Notes: generated from the letters alone by a model not told the origin. 64,000 nt of DNA from Alphaproteobacteria bacterium (GCA_016125455.1 WGLS01000007.1:62001-126000), one strand, 5' to 3'; numbered from the stretch's first letter, positions 35,745 to 45,207 are shown. Made by a program: numbers and translations.

Positions 35745-35759
35745 TTAACCGCGAATTAA
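35745..35759 (+). promoter_or_regulatory. CtrA-type box TTAA-N7-TTAA
   Basis: TTAACCGCGAATTAA matches the full CtrA consensus TTAA-N7-TTAA and lies 50 nt upstream of the PodJ-like ATG, in the promoter position. CtrA control of polar development genes is established in Caulobacter; that it holds here is inferred. Confidence 0.65.
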
Positions 35760-35809
35760 CGGTTTCTGCCCTGCTTTAGCGATCGAACGCTCCAGACGTC
35801 GAATTCGCT

Positions 35810-38740
35810 ATGGGCGACGCCAAAGACAAGTCGGTGGCCGCGCACATGAAATCGACAGCGCCTTGGAGCGTTAAGGGGATCGAACGCGACGCGCGTGAAA
35901 CGGCGAAAGACGCCGCGCGCCGCGAAGGCATGACGCTCGGCGAGTGGCTCAACAAGGTCATCTATATCGCCGGCGATGGAGAAACGGGCTTGAGCGCACT
36001 TTCATCCGACGCGGCAAATGATAGCCCGAGGTTGGGCGAACTGAAACAGTTGATGGTGCGCCTCAGCGAGCACGTCTCCGGCGCCGAACAGAACAACTCG
36101 GCCCAGATCGACGAACTGACGCGCAAGGTCGGCAGCGTTCTCGAAAGGGTCCAGCGCGTCGAGCAAGGCGGCAATCGCAACCAGCGGATCGAGCAAGCGC
36201 TGATCAGGCTCGCGGAGGCGGACCAGGCGCGGGCCCGCTCCGTTAAGGCGCTTGAGACTGCGGTCACGCATATTGCGACCCAGTTCAACCGCGCGCAGAA
36301 GCAGGCCGGCGAACGGTTCACGGCCGTGGATGGGCGCTTCAATGACATGTTCGCGCGTCTAGACGGCGTCGCGCCCGCTCTTTTGAGTGAAGACGCCGCC
36401 GAGGTTGGCAGGACAGTCGCGGATCTGTCGGAACGACTTGCCCGGGCCGAAGCGATGTTCGAACGGTCCGGCGCGCCAGCGGGCGAGGCATCCGCAGAAT
36501 TCGTCGAGAGCGTCGAGTCGCGCTTCCGGATCCTGGGCGACGAAATCAAACGAACCGGCGACCGCACCCGAGGCGTCGAGAAGTCAATATCGGACCTATC
36601 CACCAAGATCGAGGACGCTGAAAAACGCAGCGCAGTCGCCGTTGAACGGCTCGCCGAGACGATCAACGTCCTTCGTGAGGACTTGCTCGGCCGCGGCGCT
36701 GACCGGAACGGTCTGGAGTCCCATCTTACCGCCCTCGCCCGGACAACTGAAGAACGCATCGGCGCGCTGCAGGCGTCCTTCAAGGAGCTTGCGGACCGTT
36801 TGCAGGCTGGCGACTTCGAGAGAGCGGCGGATCTGGCGGCGTCGACGTCACGCGAAGCAGTCCTCGTCGCGGATGATGAAGATGAATTTGGCGACGACGA
36901 ACTCGCCGAGGACGGGCTGTCCGACGAGCTTGATGAGTTCGCCGATCCGTTCGCGGACGATAATGCCGAAGACCAGTTCGGCGCCTCCGCCGCAAACGCC
37001 GGGCATCAAGACGGCGGATCTCGGGACGAGACAGCTGACGCCGCAGCCCCAACGGGGCGGGGCGATCGTGGGTCGTCAGGCATGGCGGCGCTCATCGAAC
37101 GCGCCCGGTCGACAACGAATCAGACGACGAGCCCGGTCTCGAAGACCGCCGGCGCACCTGCGAGCGAGACTGCAGAGGATGACGGTGACGACGATATCGA
37201 CGACATCATGGCGGAACTCGACGCGCTCGGATTTGGCGCGGGCGATCGCGACGACGACGAGGCCGAGGCCGAGGACGACCTAACGGCCTTTGGCGGCGTT
37301 ATGGCGAGCGATGACGAAGAGATCGGGGGCAATTCGCGGTTTGACGCCGATCTTGACGACGATGACGAGGGTGAAGGCGGCGGCGATCCGCTCGATGAAC
37401 TAGCGGACGACGAAGCGGCGTACGAAAACCGTGCTGACGTGGCCAGCCCGGACGAGAGCGCGGCGGACGACGATGGCGACGACGGCATGTTCGATCGCGA
37501 ACTCGCCGCTGCCCGGTCGACCGCGGCCGTGCGGTCAGATGAGGAAACAACCGCCGACGGACCTGGCGCAATCGAAACCGCAGTCGCGAAAGCCAAGTCG
37601 AAGCGGCGCCTGACGCCTCGCCAACGCGCGATCCTGCAGGCCAAGATCCGACGCAAGCGACTGGCAGAGGCGCGTGCGCGCCGTGGCCTTGACGCAAATG
37701 GCGACGATTCCGGCGGCGCTGACGTAGCGGCCGCCTTCTCCCCGGACAATCAGTCCGGGTATGGTCAATCGGAATCTGACGCCGCCGCTATTCGGCGCAC
37801 TACACGCGCGGCGCACGGCGATGCCTCGAAGCCATCGGTCTTCGAACGGATTAAAGGCGCGCTTGGACTCGCCGGCGACGCAAAGGCCGACTCCGACGAA
37901 GCGCATTCCGTCGACGAACCAACCAGATCGCGCAGCGGGCTTGCGTCGAAGCCCGTAACGGCGGCTCTCGGTATTGGCGTTGTACTGACCGGGGCGGCAT
38001 TCGCGTTCCTCTTGCGCGATGGCGCAATTGCGCCGCAACGCAACGCCAGCCTTATCCTGCCGGGACCGGCATCGAATGACGCGGCGCGAGCCGCCGCGCC
38101 CGCCGCGCAAGCTGCGGAACGCGCGCAGAACGCGAGCTTTGAAGCGCCGGCGGCGATGGAGCCTCGGGAACTTTTCGCGAAGGGCATCGAGGAATACGCC
38201 GCCGCGACAGGCGATCGAGATCGCAAGGAAGCGATCGCGATGATCCGGAAGGCCGCGGCGCTTGGCCATCCGCCGGCCCAGCTTCAACTCGGCGAAATGC
38301 TGAAGATTGGGCAGGACGTTGATCGGAATTTTGACGAAGCGCGCGCCTGGTATCGACGCGCCGCAAACGGCGGACACGTCCTTGCTATGCACAGGCTTGG
38401 CGTCATGGCCGCACGCGGCGAAGGCGGCCCCGTCGACGTCGCGGAATCGATTGACTGGTTCGAGAAGGCGTCGAATTACGGGCTCGTCAATTCGATGTAC
38501 AACCTCGGCGCGACCTACCACCCGACAGGCGAGGAAGACGCAAGCGGCATACAGGACGCCGCCAAGGCCTACTACTGGTATATGCTCGCGGCGAAGAACG
38601 GCGACGATCAGGCGGCCAACCTAGCGGACGGCGTTGCCGATCTGGTGCCGGCGGAAGAGCGCTCCGACATTGATGCGCGCGTCGCCGCCTGGACTGCTGC
38701 GCCTCGGGACCCGGCCGCCAACGAACGCTTCGGGGCCTGA
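35810..38740 (+). CDS. PodJ-like polar localization protein with SEL1 repeats
   Basis: 976 residues. N-terminal PWSVKGIERDARETAKDAARREGMTLGEWLNKVIY is the signature of the alphaproteobacterial PodJ-type family. It is followed by coiled coil (about 73-340), a strongly acidic disordered region (about 360-567, many Asp/Glu), a basic helix (RLTPRQRAILQAKIRRKRLAEARAR, about 593-627), one TM (about 715-733) and periplasmic SEL1 repeats (about 790-937, e.g. PAQLQLGEML, AMHRLGVMAARGEGGPVDVAESIDWFEKAS). No C-terminal peptidoglycan-binding domain is seen, unlike Caulobacter PodJ. Expected role: scaffold at a cell pole linking cytoplasmic partners to the periplasm. Confidence 0.85.
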   Translation: MGDAKDKSVAAHMKSTAPWSVKGIERDARETAKDAARREGMTLGEWLNKVIYIAGDGETGLSALSSDAANDSPRLGELKQLMVRLSEHVSGAEQNNSAQIDELTRKVGSVLERVQRVEQGGNRNQRIEQALIRLAEADQARARSVKALETAVTHIATQFNRAQKQAGERFTAVDGRFNDMFARLDGVAPALLSEDAAEVGRTVADLSERLARAEAMFERSGAPAGEASAEFVESVESRFRILGDEIKRTGDRTRGVEKSISDLSTKIEDAEKRSAVAVERLAETINVLREDLLGRGADRNGLESHLTALARTTEERIGALQASFKELADRLQAGDFERAADLAASTSREAVLVADDEDEFGDDELAEDGLSDELDEFADPFADDNAEDQFGASAANAGHQDGGSRDETADAAAPTGRGDRGSSGMAALIERARSTTNQTTSPVSKTAGAPASETAEDDGDDDIDDIMAELDALGFGAGDRDDDEAEAEDDLTAFGGVMASDDEEIGGNSRFDADLDDDDEGEGGGDPLDELADDEAAYENRADVASPDESAADDDGDDGMFDRELAAARSTAAVRSDEETTADGPGAIETAVAKAKSKRRLTPRQRAILQAKIRRKRLAEARARRGLDANGDDSGGADVAAAFSPDNQSGYGQSESDAAAIRRTTRAAHGDASKPSVFERIKGALGLAGDAKADSDEAHSVDEPTRSRSGLASKPVTAALGIGVVLTGAAFAFLLRDGAIAPQRNASLILPGPASNDAARAAAPAAQAAERAQNASFEAPAAMEPRELFAKGIEEYAAATGDRDRKEAIAMIRKAAALGHPPAQLQLGEMLKIGQDVDRNFDEARAWYRRAANGGHVLAMHRLGVMAARGEGGPVDVAESIDWFEKASNYGLVNSMYNLGATYHPTGEEDASGIQDAAKAYYWYMLAAKNGDDQAANLADGVADLVPAEERSDIDARVAAWTAAPRDPAANERFGA

Positions 38741-38747
38741 CGATCCG

Positions 38748-40295
38748 TCAATGCCGCCCTTCGGCCGCCTTCCCTTCCTGAGCGATTGAGGGCGCGAACG
38801 TTGGCGCATCGACGATAATGTTTGCGCCATCGACGCGCTCCCCGCGCATGAATCGCTCCATGATGTCCTGAACGTCCGACGAAGCCATGAACAGGTTATG
38901 GCCGGCATTTGCCACCGTGACGATCTCGACGCGGCTCAAGTTCACTAGCGCCGCCCGTTGTTCGCGCGGATAGGTGCGCCCGTCGAGGGTGCCCATGAGC
39001 GCAAGCGTCGGCATGTCGCCGTTCGGCGCGGCGCGAAAACCATCCCCGAGATCCAGCCCGAGGGCGCCGGCAAGCTGCGGCATCGGATGGTTCAGAACGT
39101 CGCCCAGCAATGCGACGCGCGCCTCCCGCTTGATCTGCGCAAGCCGCTCAACGCCGACGCCCGACGCAATATCCATTGCCAGCGGCATGAGGCTGAAGGT
39201 TTCGGGCGCGCCCGGATCGACGAACTGCGCCAGCAGCCCTTGCAGCGGCTCGTACGCGCTAGCGTCAACCGCAAGATACAATTGCAGAAGGAGCACGGCC
39301 GATTCCGGATCGGCGATCATCGCGGACGCAACGCCGCGCATGACCCGTTTGGTAAGCAACAACGTCTTTTCAACGCCGTCCCGCGCCAGGACCAGCGTCG
39401 GCGGATCAGCCTCCAGCTTTTGGTGGACTCGCGCGATCAGCGCCTTCAAGTCCGGATAGATCGCCTTCGCGGCCGGCTCGGCGTCGATGGCCGATTGCAG
39501 CCGGCCGAAATAGGCGTCCGTCTCCGACGGCAGCTTGACGGTCTGGTCGAGGCCTTCGACGCTGGCGAGGATCATCCGGTCAATCCGCGGGCCAAGCTCC
39601 CGCGCCGCGGCGAGGGCCAGGTGCGATCCGTAGGAGATTCCCCAGAGAGTGACTTGCTCGGCGCCGAGATGACGCCTCAGGGCGTCGAGGTCGCGGGCGT
39701 TCTCGACGGTCGTGTAGCCGGCGGGGTCGTATCCCGCCGCTCGCCAGAAGCTGTCGCACTCCTCCGCCGCCGCGCGCAGCATCGCAGCTTCCTCTGCGTC
39801 CGGGACTGCGCGGTCGGTCGGCATGACAACGCGCGAAACGCACCTGGGCGCGGTCGCCGACCATCCGGTTCCGCGCTGGTCGAGCGCGATTACGTCGCCG
39901 AACGCGCGCATCGCCATGAACAGCGGAAACCGCCGGCCCCGCGCCGTCGCAACGCCTGAGCCGCCGGGCCCGCCGGCGAGATAGACGATTGGCGCGCCAG
40001 GCGCGGCGGCGGTGGAGGGAAACCTGACATAGTGGACGTCGATCATGCGCGACGAGGGATCGGACCGGTTTTCCGGCACACGGAACGAACCGCGGAACGC
40101 ATCTACGCTCACGTCTCCCGCTTCGAATGAGATCGCTGACTCGCCTGCCGGCGTAGCCGCCGCCACGGCCGACATGCCCGTGGCCGGCACGACTGACGAG
40201 ACGCAACCTGCAGCCAGCGTAGCGATGCAAACACTTGCCCAAAGTCCTCGGCGAAGACCTGCGCGAAGACCTGCGACCTGCAATCCCATCTTCAT
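38748..40295 (-). CDS. Alpha/beta hydrolase, S33/tripeptidyl-aminopeptidase type
   Basis: A 515-residue exported hydrolase from ATG 40295 (GGAG 8 nt upstream; the track start is 16 codons early). An N-terminal signal with a lipobox-like ATLAAGC suggests a lipoprotein. The fold has the oxyanion segment VYLAGGPGGSG, the nucleophile elbow LWGISYGSHLALAAA and the C-terminal catalytic His in VANAGHNLFMAS; ALDQRGTGWS is typical of S33 peptidases. Acid residue likely Asp in ALMGTLDGRTYP. Probably a periplasmic peptidase or esterase. Converges on the PodJ-like gene with a 7-nt gap. Confidence 0.85.
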   Translation of the reverse strand: MKMGLQVAGLRAGLRRGLWASVCIATLAAGCVSSVVPATGMSAVAAATPAGESAISFEAGDVSVDAFRGSFRVPENRSDPSSRMIDVHYVRFPSTAAAPGAPIVYLAGGPGGSGVATARGRRFPLFMAMRAFGDVIALDQRGTGWSATAPRCVSRVVMPTDRAVPDAEEAAMLRAAAEECDSFWRAAGYDPAGYTTVENARDLDALRRHLGAEQVTLWGISYGSHLALAAARELGPRIDRMILASVEGLDQTVKLPSETDAYFGRLQSAIDAEPAAKAIYPDLKALIARVHQKLEADPPTLVLARDGVEKTLLLTKRVMRGVASAMIADPESAVLLLQLYLAVDASAYEPLQGLLAQFVDPGAPETFSLMPLAMDIASGVGVERLAQIKREARVALLGDVLNHPMPQLAGALGLDLGDGFRAAPNGDMPTLALMGTLDGRTYPREQRAALVNLSRVEIVTVANAGHNLFMASSDVQDIMERFMRGERVDGANIIVDAPTFAPSIAQEGKAAEGRH

Positions 40296-40372
40296 TCTGA
40301 GGCTCCATGAAGTTCCAGCGGCTTCCCGCCTGAACCTGAGCATTTGCGCGGCGCATTCACGCAGAATTCCGT

Positions 40373-40423
40373 CGACGGGCTTGGAAATTCGATGAACGGC
40401 GATCGACGGGCGCTTGAAATCCG
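40373..40423. repeat. Imperfect 19/20-nt direct repeat upstream of the LytTR gene
   Basis: CGACGGGCTTGGAAATTCG and CGACGGGCGCTTGAAATCCG start 31 bp apart, about three helical turns, just before the LytTR gene start. LytTR proteins bind imperfect direct repeats, so this may be an autoregulatory site; it may equally be a chance duplication. Confidence 0.4.
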
Positions 40424-40438
40424 CTAACGGTCGTCGTC

Positions 40439-41932
40439 ATGCGCGTCTTGATCCATGTCATTGCAGCGCTCGGGGTCGTGATGTTCCTGACGCCGCGCGC
40501 TGACGCCCGCCCAGTCGCATTTGCGACCGATGCGATCGTCTGCGCCTCGACAGTCGATGGCGCCGCGCCGGACTTTGACGACCCGGCCTGCCGCAGCAGC
40601 TCGATCTACCGCGTAGACCCGCAAGGCCGGGAGATATGGGCGCGCCTGACGGTCATGCTGGACGCCGCGGCCCTCGAAAGCGGCGAACAGCTCGGCCTTT
40701 TCATCGCCGGTAAGGCGTCGAGCGAAATCTACGTGAATGGCGTTCGCGTCGGGGCGAACGGCGCGCCGGCGGCGACCCGCGCGGCCGAGGTCCCTGGCCT
40801 CATGGATGCGAACATCCCCTTGCCGGCGGGCGTGGCGCGGGCAGGCGAAAACATCGTGGTGCTCCGCCTGTCGGGCCACCACAGCCTCATCCGCCTGAGG
40901 TCGCCGATGCACGCGGTCGCCATTGGCCCCTATGAGACTTTTACAGCGTCCGCATTCGCGCACTACTGGCCCTCCCTCATTCCGTTCGGCGCACTGATCG
41001 CCGGCGCCTTCTATTTCGCGGTTGCCGCGGCGAGCGGCGGCTGGCGCCGCGATCAGATATTTCTGGCGGCGCTCTCGCTCCTCGCCGCCGGACAGCTTGT
41101 CGCAGAAGTCTGGCGGGGGCTCGCGCCCTACGCCTATCCAAAGCACGACGTCCGGCTGCTGCTGATCGTCGCGCTATCGAGCTCTTTCGGGCTCAGCCTC
41201 GCGGCGCGAACCGCGTTCGAGTTTCTCGAAAAGGGGCGCTGGCCCGCGATCGGCGCCGCCGCTGCGGCGACGATTGCCGGGGCAGCCTTCATGCCGGGCT
41301 TCGACGGGAAGGCGCTGGCGGGCATGCTGGCGCCGACGGCCGTGGCGACAATCATCGCCGCTATCGCGGCGTTTCGCGGCGGGCGTCGCGGCGAGCCTGA
41401 GACGATCGCCGGCGCGACGGTCCTCGCCGCATTCACCGCCAGCATCATCCTTACCCGCACGATGTTTCTCGACGCTTTCTTCTTCTTCGAGGTCGCCGCG
41501 CTAATGCTGGCGCTGTTTGCGGTGGAGGCGCGCGCGCATGAACGCGAAAGGGTTCGATCAGCAGACCTTGAGCGGGCCCTTCAGCGTGCGAAAGAGGCCC
41601 GCGAACCCTTGACTGTCAAAGTCGCAACACAGGGAGGCGTCGAATTTATCCCCACGAGCGAGATTTCCCACGTCAGCGGCGCAGGCGACTATGTGGAGAT
41701 CCATCTCCTTGATGGACGCCAGAGGCTTCACAATGCGACGCTGTCGAAACTGGAAGCGGAGCTGCCAGCGACGTTCCTCCGTGTCCATCGCTCGCACATC
41801 GTCAACGCCGATCATGTCAGATCGCTCAGCCGCGAAGCGTCAGGCGTCGGATCGCTTGAACTTTCAACCGGCGCCTCGGTGCCGGTCAGCCGCCGGGTCA
41901 TGCCCGCCGTTCGAGGCGCGCTCGCCGGCTGA
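40439..41932 (+). CDS. Membrane-bound LytTR-domain regulator with periplasmic 7TMR-DISM-like domain
   Basis: A 497-residue one-component regulator. Signal sequence, then a periplasmic beta-sandwich resembling 7TMR-DISM extracellular domains (about 25-165, e.g. EQLGLFIAGKASSEIYVNGVRVG and GENIVVLRLSGHHSL), then seven or eight TM helices (about 175-355), a short coiled linker (AHERERVRSADLERALQRAKE) and a C-terminal LytTR DNA-binding domain (about 390-495: FIPTSEISHVSGAGDYVEIHLLDGR...FLRVHRSHIVNADHVRSL). No kinase or receiver domain is present, so ligand sensing and DNA binding sit in one chain. Target genes are unknown. Confidence 0.87.
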   Translation: MRVLIHVIAALGVVMFLTPRADARPVAFATDAIVCASTVDGAAPDFDDPACRSSSIYRVDPQGREIWARLTVMLDAAALESGEQLGLFIAGKASSEIYVNGVRVGANGAPAATRAAEVPGLMDANIPLPAGVARAGENIVVLRLSGHHSLIRLRSPMHAVAIGPYETFTASAFAHYWPSLIPFGALIAGAFYFAVAAASGGWRRDQIFLAALSLLAAGQLVAEVWRGLAPYAYPKHDVRLLLIVALSSSFGLSLAARTAFEFLEKGRWPAIGAAAAATIAGAAFMPGFDGKALAGMLAPTAVATIIAAIAAFRGGRRGEPETIAGATVLAAFTASIILTRTMFLDAFFFFEVAALMLALFAVEARAHERERVRSADLERALQRAKEAREPLTVKVATQGGVEFIPTSEISHVSGAGDYVEIHLLDGRQRLHNATLSKLEAELPATFLRVHRSHIVNADHVRSLSREASGVGSLELSTGASVPVSRRVMPAVRGALAG

Positions 41933-42008
41933 CGAAGGGCCGGCGATTGCCCGCGGGCGCGACGACCGCTAGCCTACTCCGCGCCAGATAACCGCCAGCG
42001 ACCCGCAG

Positions 42009-42470
42009 ATGACCCGACAACGCGAACTGTCTTTGCTCGGCTATGCCGGCCTCATCCCTTTCGTCGCCGGGACGGCTATCGCGTTCGTCGACGACGGGGC
42101 CCATCTCGACGCCGGCCTGACGGTCATCATGTTTTATGGCGGCATCATCGCGAGCTACATGGCGGGCATGGGCGCCGGCGCGCTCGTCGTCTCGGAGAAG
42201 CCGGCCGGCCGGCCGCTCCTGCCCGGCATGCTGGCGGCGCTCGTCGCCTGGATCGTCATCATGCCGTCCGGCTTCCACAGGACCGACGACCTCTGGACCG
42301 CGGCGCGCCTCTTTGCGCTGGCGGCCGTCTTCCTCTTTCTCCTGACGATCGACCTGAAGGCTGTCCGCAGCGGCGGGTTTCCGGATTGGTACGGGGCCTT
42401 GCGCATCTGGCTGTCTTTCGGCGCGTGTCTGGCGCTCGCAGTCGTCGCGGTTCGTGTGCTGACGGCATGA
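42009..42470 (+). CDS. DUF3429-type integral membrane protein
   Basis: A 153-residue protein with five TM helices. LSLLGYAGLIPFVAGTAIAF, MFYGGIIASYMAGMGAG and the C-terminal LRIWLSFGACLALA fit the DUF3429 family of small inner-membrane proteins of unknown function. ATG at 42009. It lies 17 nt before the BASS transporter gene, so co-transcription is likely. Confidence 0.75.
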   Translation: MTRQRELSLLGYAGLIPFVAGTAIAFVDDGAHLDAGLTVIMFYGGIIASYMAGMGAGALVVSEKPAGRPLLPGMLAALVAWIVIMPSGFHRTDDLWTAARLFALAAVFLFLLTIDLKAVRSGGFPDWYGALRIWLSFGACLALAVVAVRVLTA

Positions 42471-42486
42471 CCAGGCCCGCTGCCGG

Positions 42487-43425
42487 ATGCAATTCCCGAT
42501 GACGCCGGCCGATCTCGACCAGGTCCGCGTCGGTCTCGACGCCGCCGGCCGCGCCATGGTCGCCATCGCGCTGTTTTGCATGATGCTCGGGGTTTCGCTA
42601 GGCTTGCGCGCAGCCGACTTCGCAGTCGTCCTGCGCGCGCCGAAACTCTTCGCCGGCGGTTTTCTCGCGCAGGTGCTCGGCCTGCCGCTAGCGACGCTGG
42701 CCCTTATTGCAATCGCGGAGCCGCCCGCCTCCATCGCGCTCGGCATGATCGTCGTCGCCGCTTGCCCCGGGGGGAACGTCTCAAATGCGCTGTCGTATTT
42801 CGCCAGGGGCGACGTCGCCTATTCGGTCTCGCTCACCGCTGCGTCGAGCGCCTTCGCGGCGCTGTTGACCCCGGCGGCGATCCTGTTCTGGTCCGACATT
42901 TATCCGCCGACGGCCAGCCTGCTCAAAAGCATAGACGTCAATCGCGGCGCCTTCGTTATCCAGACGACGTCGCTGCTCGCTGTGCCGCTTGCGCTCGGCA
43001 TGGCGGTCCGCGCGCGGTTCGACGCCCTCGCGACGCGCCTGCAGAGGCCGGTCGCGTGGACGGGCGCAGCGCTCCTCAGCGCGGCTATATTCTATGGCGT
43101 TTATCTGATGTTCGATGACCTTCTGCCGGCTTTCGCCATGATCCTGCCCATCGCGATCTTGCACAATCTCATCGCGTTCGGCGTAGGCGCGGGCGCCGGC
43201 GCGGCCCTGCGCGCGCCCGGCCCGCAGCGCAGGTCCCTGATCTTCGAGGTCGGCATCCAGAATTCCGGCCTTGCGCTCGTCATCCTCGTGTCGCAATTCG
43301 AGGGGCTCGGCGGCGCCATCGCCATCGCGGCTGTGTGGGGGATTTGGCACATCATCGCCGGGGCGGTTATCGTCGCCGCGTTCAGGGAATGGGATCGCCG
43401 CCGCGCAATGGCGCCGGCCCATTAG
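42487..43425 (+). CDS. Bile acid:sodium symporter (BASS) family transporter
   Basis: A 312-residue integral membrane transporter with nine or ten TM helices. Family motifs: IALFCMMLGVSLGLR in TM1, the crossover motif VVAACPGGNVSNALSYFARGD, and FEVGIQNSGLALVILV near the second crossover. Bacterial members carry organic acids or sterol-like anions with sodium; the substrate here is unknown. It sits before a D-aminoacylase-type amidohydrolase, so the pair might import and open a small acyl compound, which is only suggestive. Confidence 0.87.
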   Translation: MQFPMTPADLDQVRVGLDAAGRAMVAIALFCMMLGVSLGLRAADFAVVLRAPKLFAGGFLAQVLGLPLATLALIAIAEPPASIALGMIVVAACPGGNVSNALSYFARGDVAYSVSLTAASSAFAALLTPAAILFWSDIYPPTASLLKSIDVNRGAFVIQTTSLLAVPLALGMAVRARFDALATRLQRPVAWTGAALLSAAIFYGVYLMFDDLLPAFAMILPIAILHNLIAFGVGAGAGAALRAPGPQRRSLIFEVGIQNSGLALVILVSQFEGLGGAIAIAAVWGIWHIIAGAVIVAAFREWDRRRAMAPAH

Positions 43426-43444
43426 AATCGCGAGGAAGACCCGA

Positions 43445-45199
43445 ATGGCGTACGATGCAATCATCCGGAACGGCCTCATCCACGACGGCGACGGCGGCGA
43501 ACCATCCCGCGCCGATATTGGCGTGACGGACGGCAGGATCGCCGAAATCGGCAGCATTTCCCGCGCCGCGGGTCGCGTGATCGACGCCGAAGGCGCAATT
43601 GTAACGCCCGGCTTCATCGATTTGCATACGCATTATGACGGGCAGATTTCCTGGGACGAGGAACTGCGCCCCTCGGTCAATTTCGGCGTGACGACGGCGA
43701 TCATGGGAAACTGCGGCGTCGGCTTCGCGCCGGTCCGCCCGCACGACCATGACCGCCTAGTGCGCCTGATGGAGGGCGTCGAGGACATTCCGGGAACGGC
43801 GCTGCATGAAGGCATTACCTGGGAATGGGAGACGTTCCCGGAATATCTTGACGCGATCGACCGCATTCCGCACACGATCGACTTTGGCGTAATGGCGACC
43901 CACGACCCGATCCGCGTTTATGTCATGGGCGAGCGGGCGCTTGCCGAAGAGGCGGCGACCGAAGACGATATCAAGGCGATGCGCGAGTGCGTGCGCCATG
44001 CAATGGACGCGGGCGCCGCCGGCTTCTCCATTGGCCGCACAGACATTCACCGCACCGCCGACGGCGAGTGGACGCCCTCGTCGGAAGCGTCAAGAGAGGA
44101 GCTCGCGGGCCTCGCGTCGGCCCTCGCGGGGCGAAAGCGCGGCGTGCTGCAGGGCGTCTCGGATTTCAATCTCGAGCGGCCGGGCAACGATTTCGCGAAG
44201 GAGTTCGAGGCGCTCGAAGCGTTCATCCGCGCAGGGGGCGGCCGGCCAGCTTCTTTTTCCCTGATGCAACGGGATTTCGCCCCGGACCAGTGGCGCCAGA
44301 TCCTGACCGAGGTCGAGCGTCTCAATGCAGACGGCGTCGACCTCCGCGTGCAGGTCGCGCCGCGGGCGATCGGCGTCCTCAATGGCCTTCAGTGTACGTT
44401 CCATCCGTTGATGGCGCAGCCGGAATACATAAGGATCAAGGACAAGTCGCTTGCGGAACGAGTGGCGGTCATGCGCGCCCCCGGCTTCAAGGAAAAATGC
44501 CTCGCCGACGCGCCAGTGAAGCTCGCCGGCGAAGGCTCTTCGGTGCCGCCGATCGCCGACAGCTTCATCGCTGGCATCGGCCTCGTCGCCAACAAGCTTT
44601 ACCGATTGGGCGCAACGCCGGATTACGATCAGGGCATGGACGGGTCCCTCGGCGCCGAGGCGCGCCGCGACGGCGTGACCGTTATGGAGAAGCTCTACGA
44701 CGTCCTTCTGGAAGAGGACGGCAAGCAGCTGATCTATTTCCCGGTCTACAACTACACCGACTTCAACTACGACAATGTCCGCACCATGCTGACCCATCCA
44801 AAGGCGCTTCTCGGCCTGTCCGACGGCGGCGCCCATGTTGGCACGATCTGCGACGCGAGCTTCCCTGCGCATCTTCTCGCCTACTGGACGCGCGACCGGA
44901 CGGACGGCCGCATTCCGCTGAAACGCGCTGTCCAGATGCTGACGGCCGACCCGGCGGACTATCTCGGGCTTTCCGACCGTGGGCGGATAAAAGTCGGCGC
45001 GCGGGCGGACCTCAACGTCATCGACTATGACGGCCTGTCGCTCGGCCGGCCTCAAATGGTGCAGGACCTGCCTGCCGGCGGCCAGCGCCTCCTGCAGCCG
45101 GCGCATGGCTTCCGGGCGACGCTCGTGGCCGGCAGGCAGGTGATTGATCATGATCGCGTCACGGACGAACGCCCGGGGCGGCTGGTCCGGTTCAACTAG
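43445..45199 (+). CDS. N-acyl-D-amino-acid deacylase family amidohydrolase
   Basis: A 584-residue metal-dependent hydrolase from ATG 43445 (GAGGAAG upstream; the track start at 43271 lies inside the BASS gene). The amidohydrolase composite barrel shows the N-terminal beta segment IIRNGLIHDGDGGEPSRADIGVTDGRIAEIG, the metal site GFIDLHTHYDGQISWD, and the C-terminal LLGLSDGGAHVGTICDASFPAHLLAYW. This is the amidohydrolase-3/D-aminoacylase family, acting on N-acyl-D-amino acids or related cyclic amides. Substrate not certain. Stop is 8 nt before the Fe-ADH start. Confidence 0.88.
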   Translation: MAYDAIIRNGLIHDGDGGEPSRADIGVTDGRIAEIGSISRAAGRVIDAEGAIVTPGFIDLHTHYDGQISWDEELRPSVNFGVTTAIMGNCGVGFAPVRPHDHDRLVRLMEGVEDIPGTALHEGITWEWETFPEYLDAIDRIPHTIDFGVMATHDPIRVYVMGERALAEEAATEDDIKAMRECVRHAMDAGAAGFSIGRTDIHRTADGEWTPSSEASREELAGLASALAGRKRGVLQGVSDFNLERPGNDFAKEFEALEAFIRAGGGRPASFSLMQRDFAPDQWRQILTEVERLNADGVDLRVQVAPRAIGVLNGLQCTFHPLMAQPEYIRIKDKSLAERVAVMRAPGFKEKCLADAPVKLAGEGSSVPPIADSFIAGIGLVANKLYRLGATPDYDQGMDGSLGAEARRDGVTVMEKLYDVLLEEDGKQLIYFPVYNYTDFNYDNVRTMLTHPKALLGLSDGGAHVGTICDASFPAHLLAYWTRDRTDGRIPLKRAVQMLTADPADYLGLSDRGRIKVGARADLNVIDYDGLSLGRPQMVQDLPAGGQRLLQPAHGFRATLVAGRQVIDHDRVTDERPGRLVRFN

Positions 45200-45207
45200 G
45201 GGACGAG

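Larger units (their letters stand above)
35478..35809. other. Divergent regulatory region between acyl-CoA dehydrogenase and the PodJ-like gene
   Basis: 332 nt without a gene, holding the TTTAGGGC palindrome (35606-35625) on the dehydrogenase side and the CtrA-type box (35745-35759) on the PodJ-like side. A TTGACA hexamer lies just before the palindrome on the plus strand, but with no good -10 partner. Confidence 0.6.
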
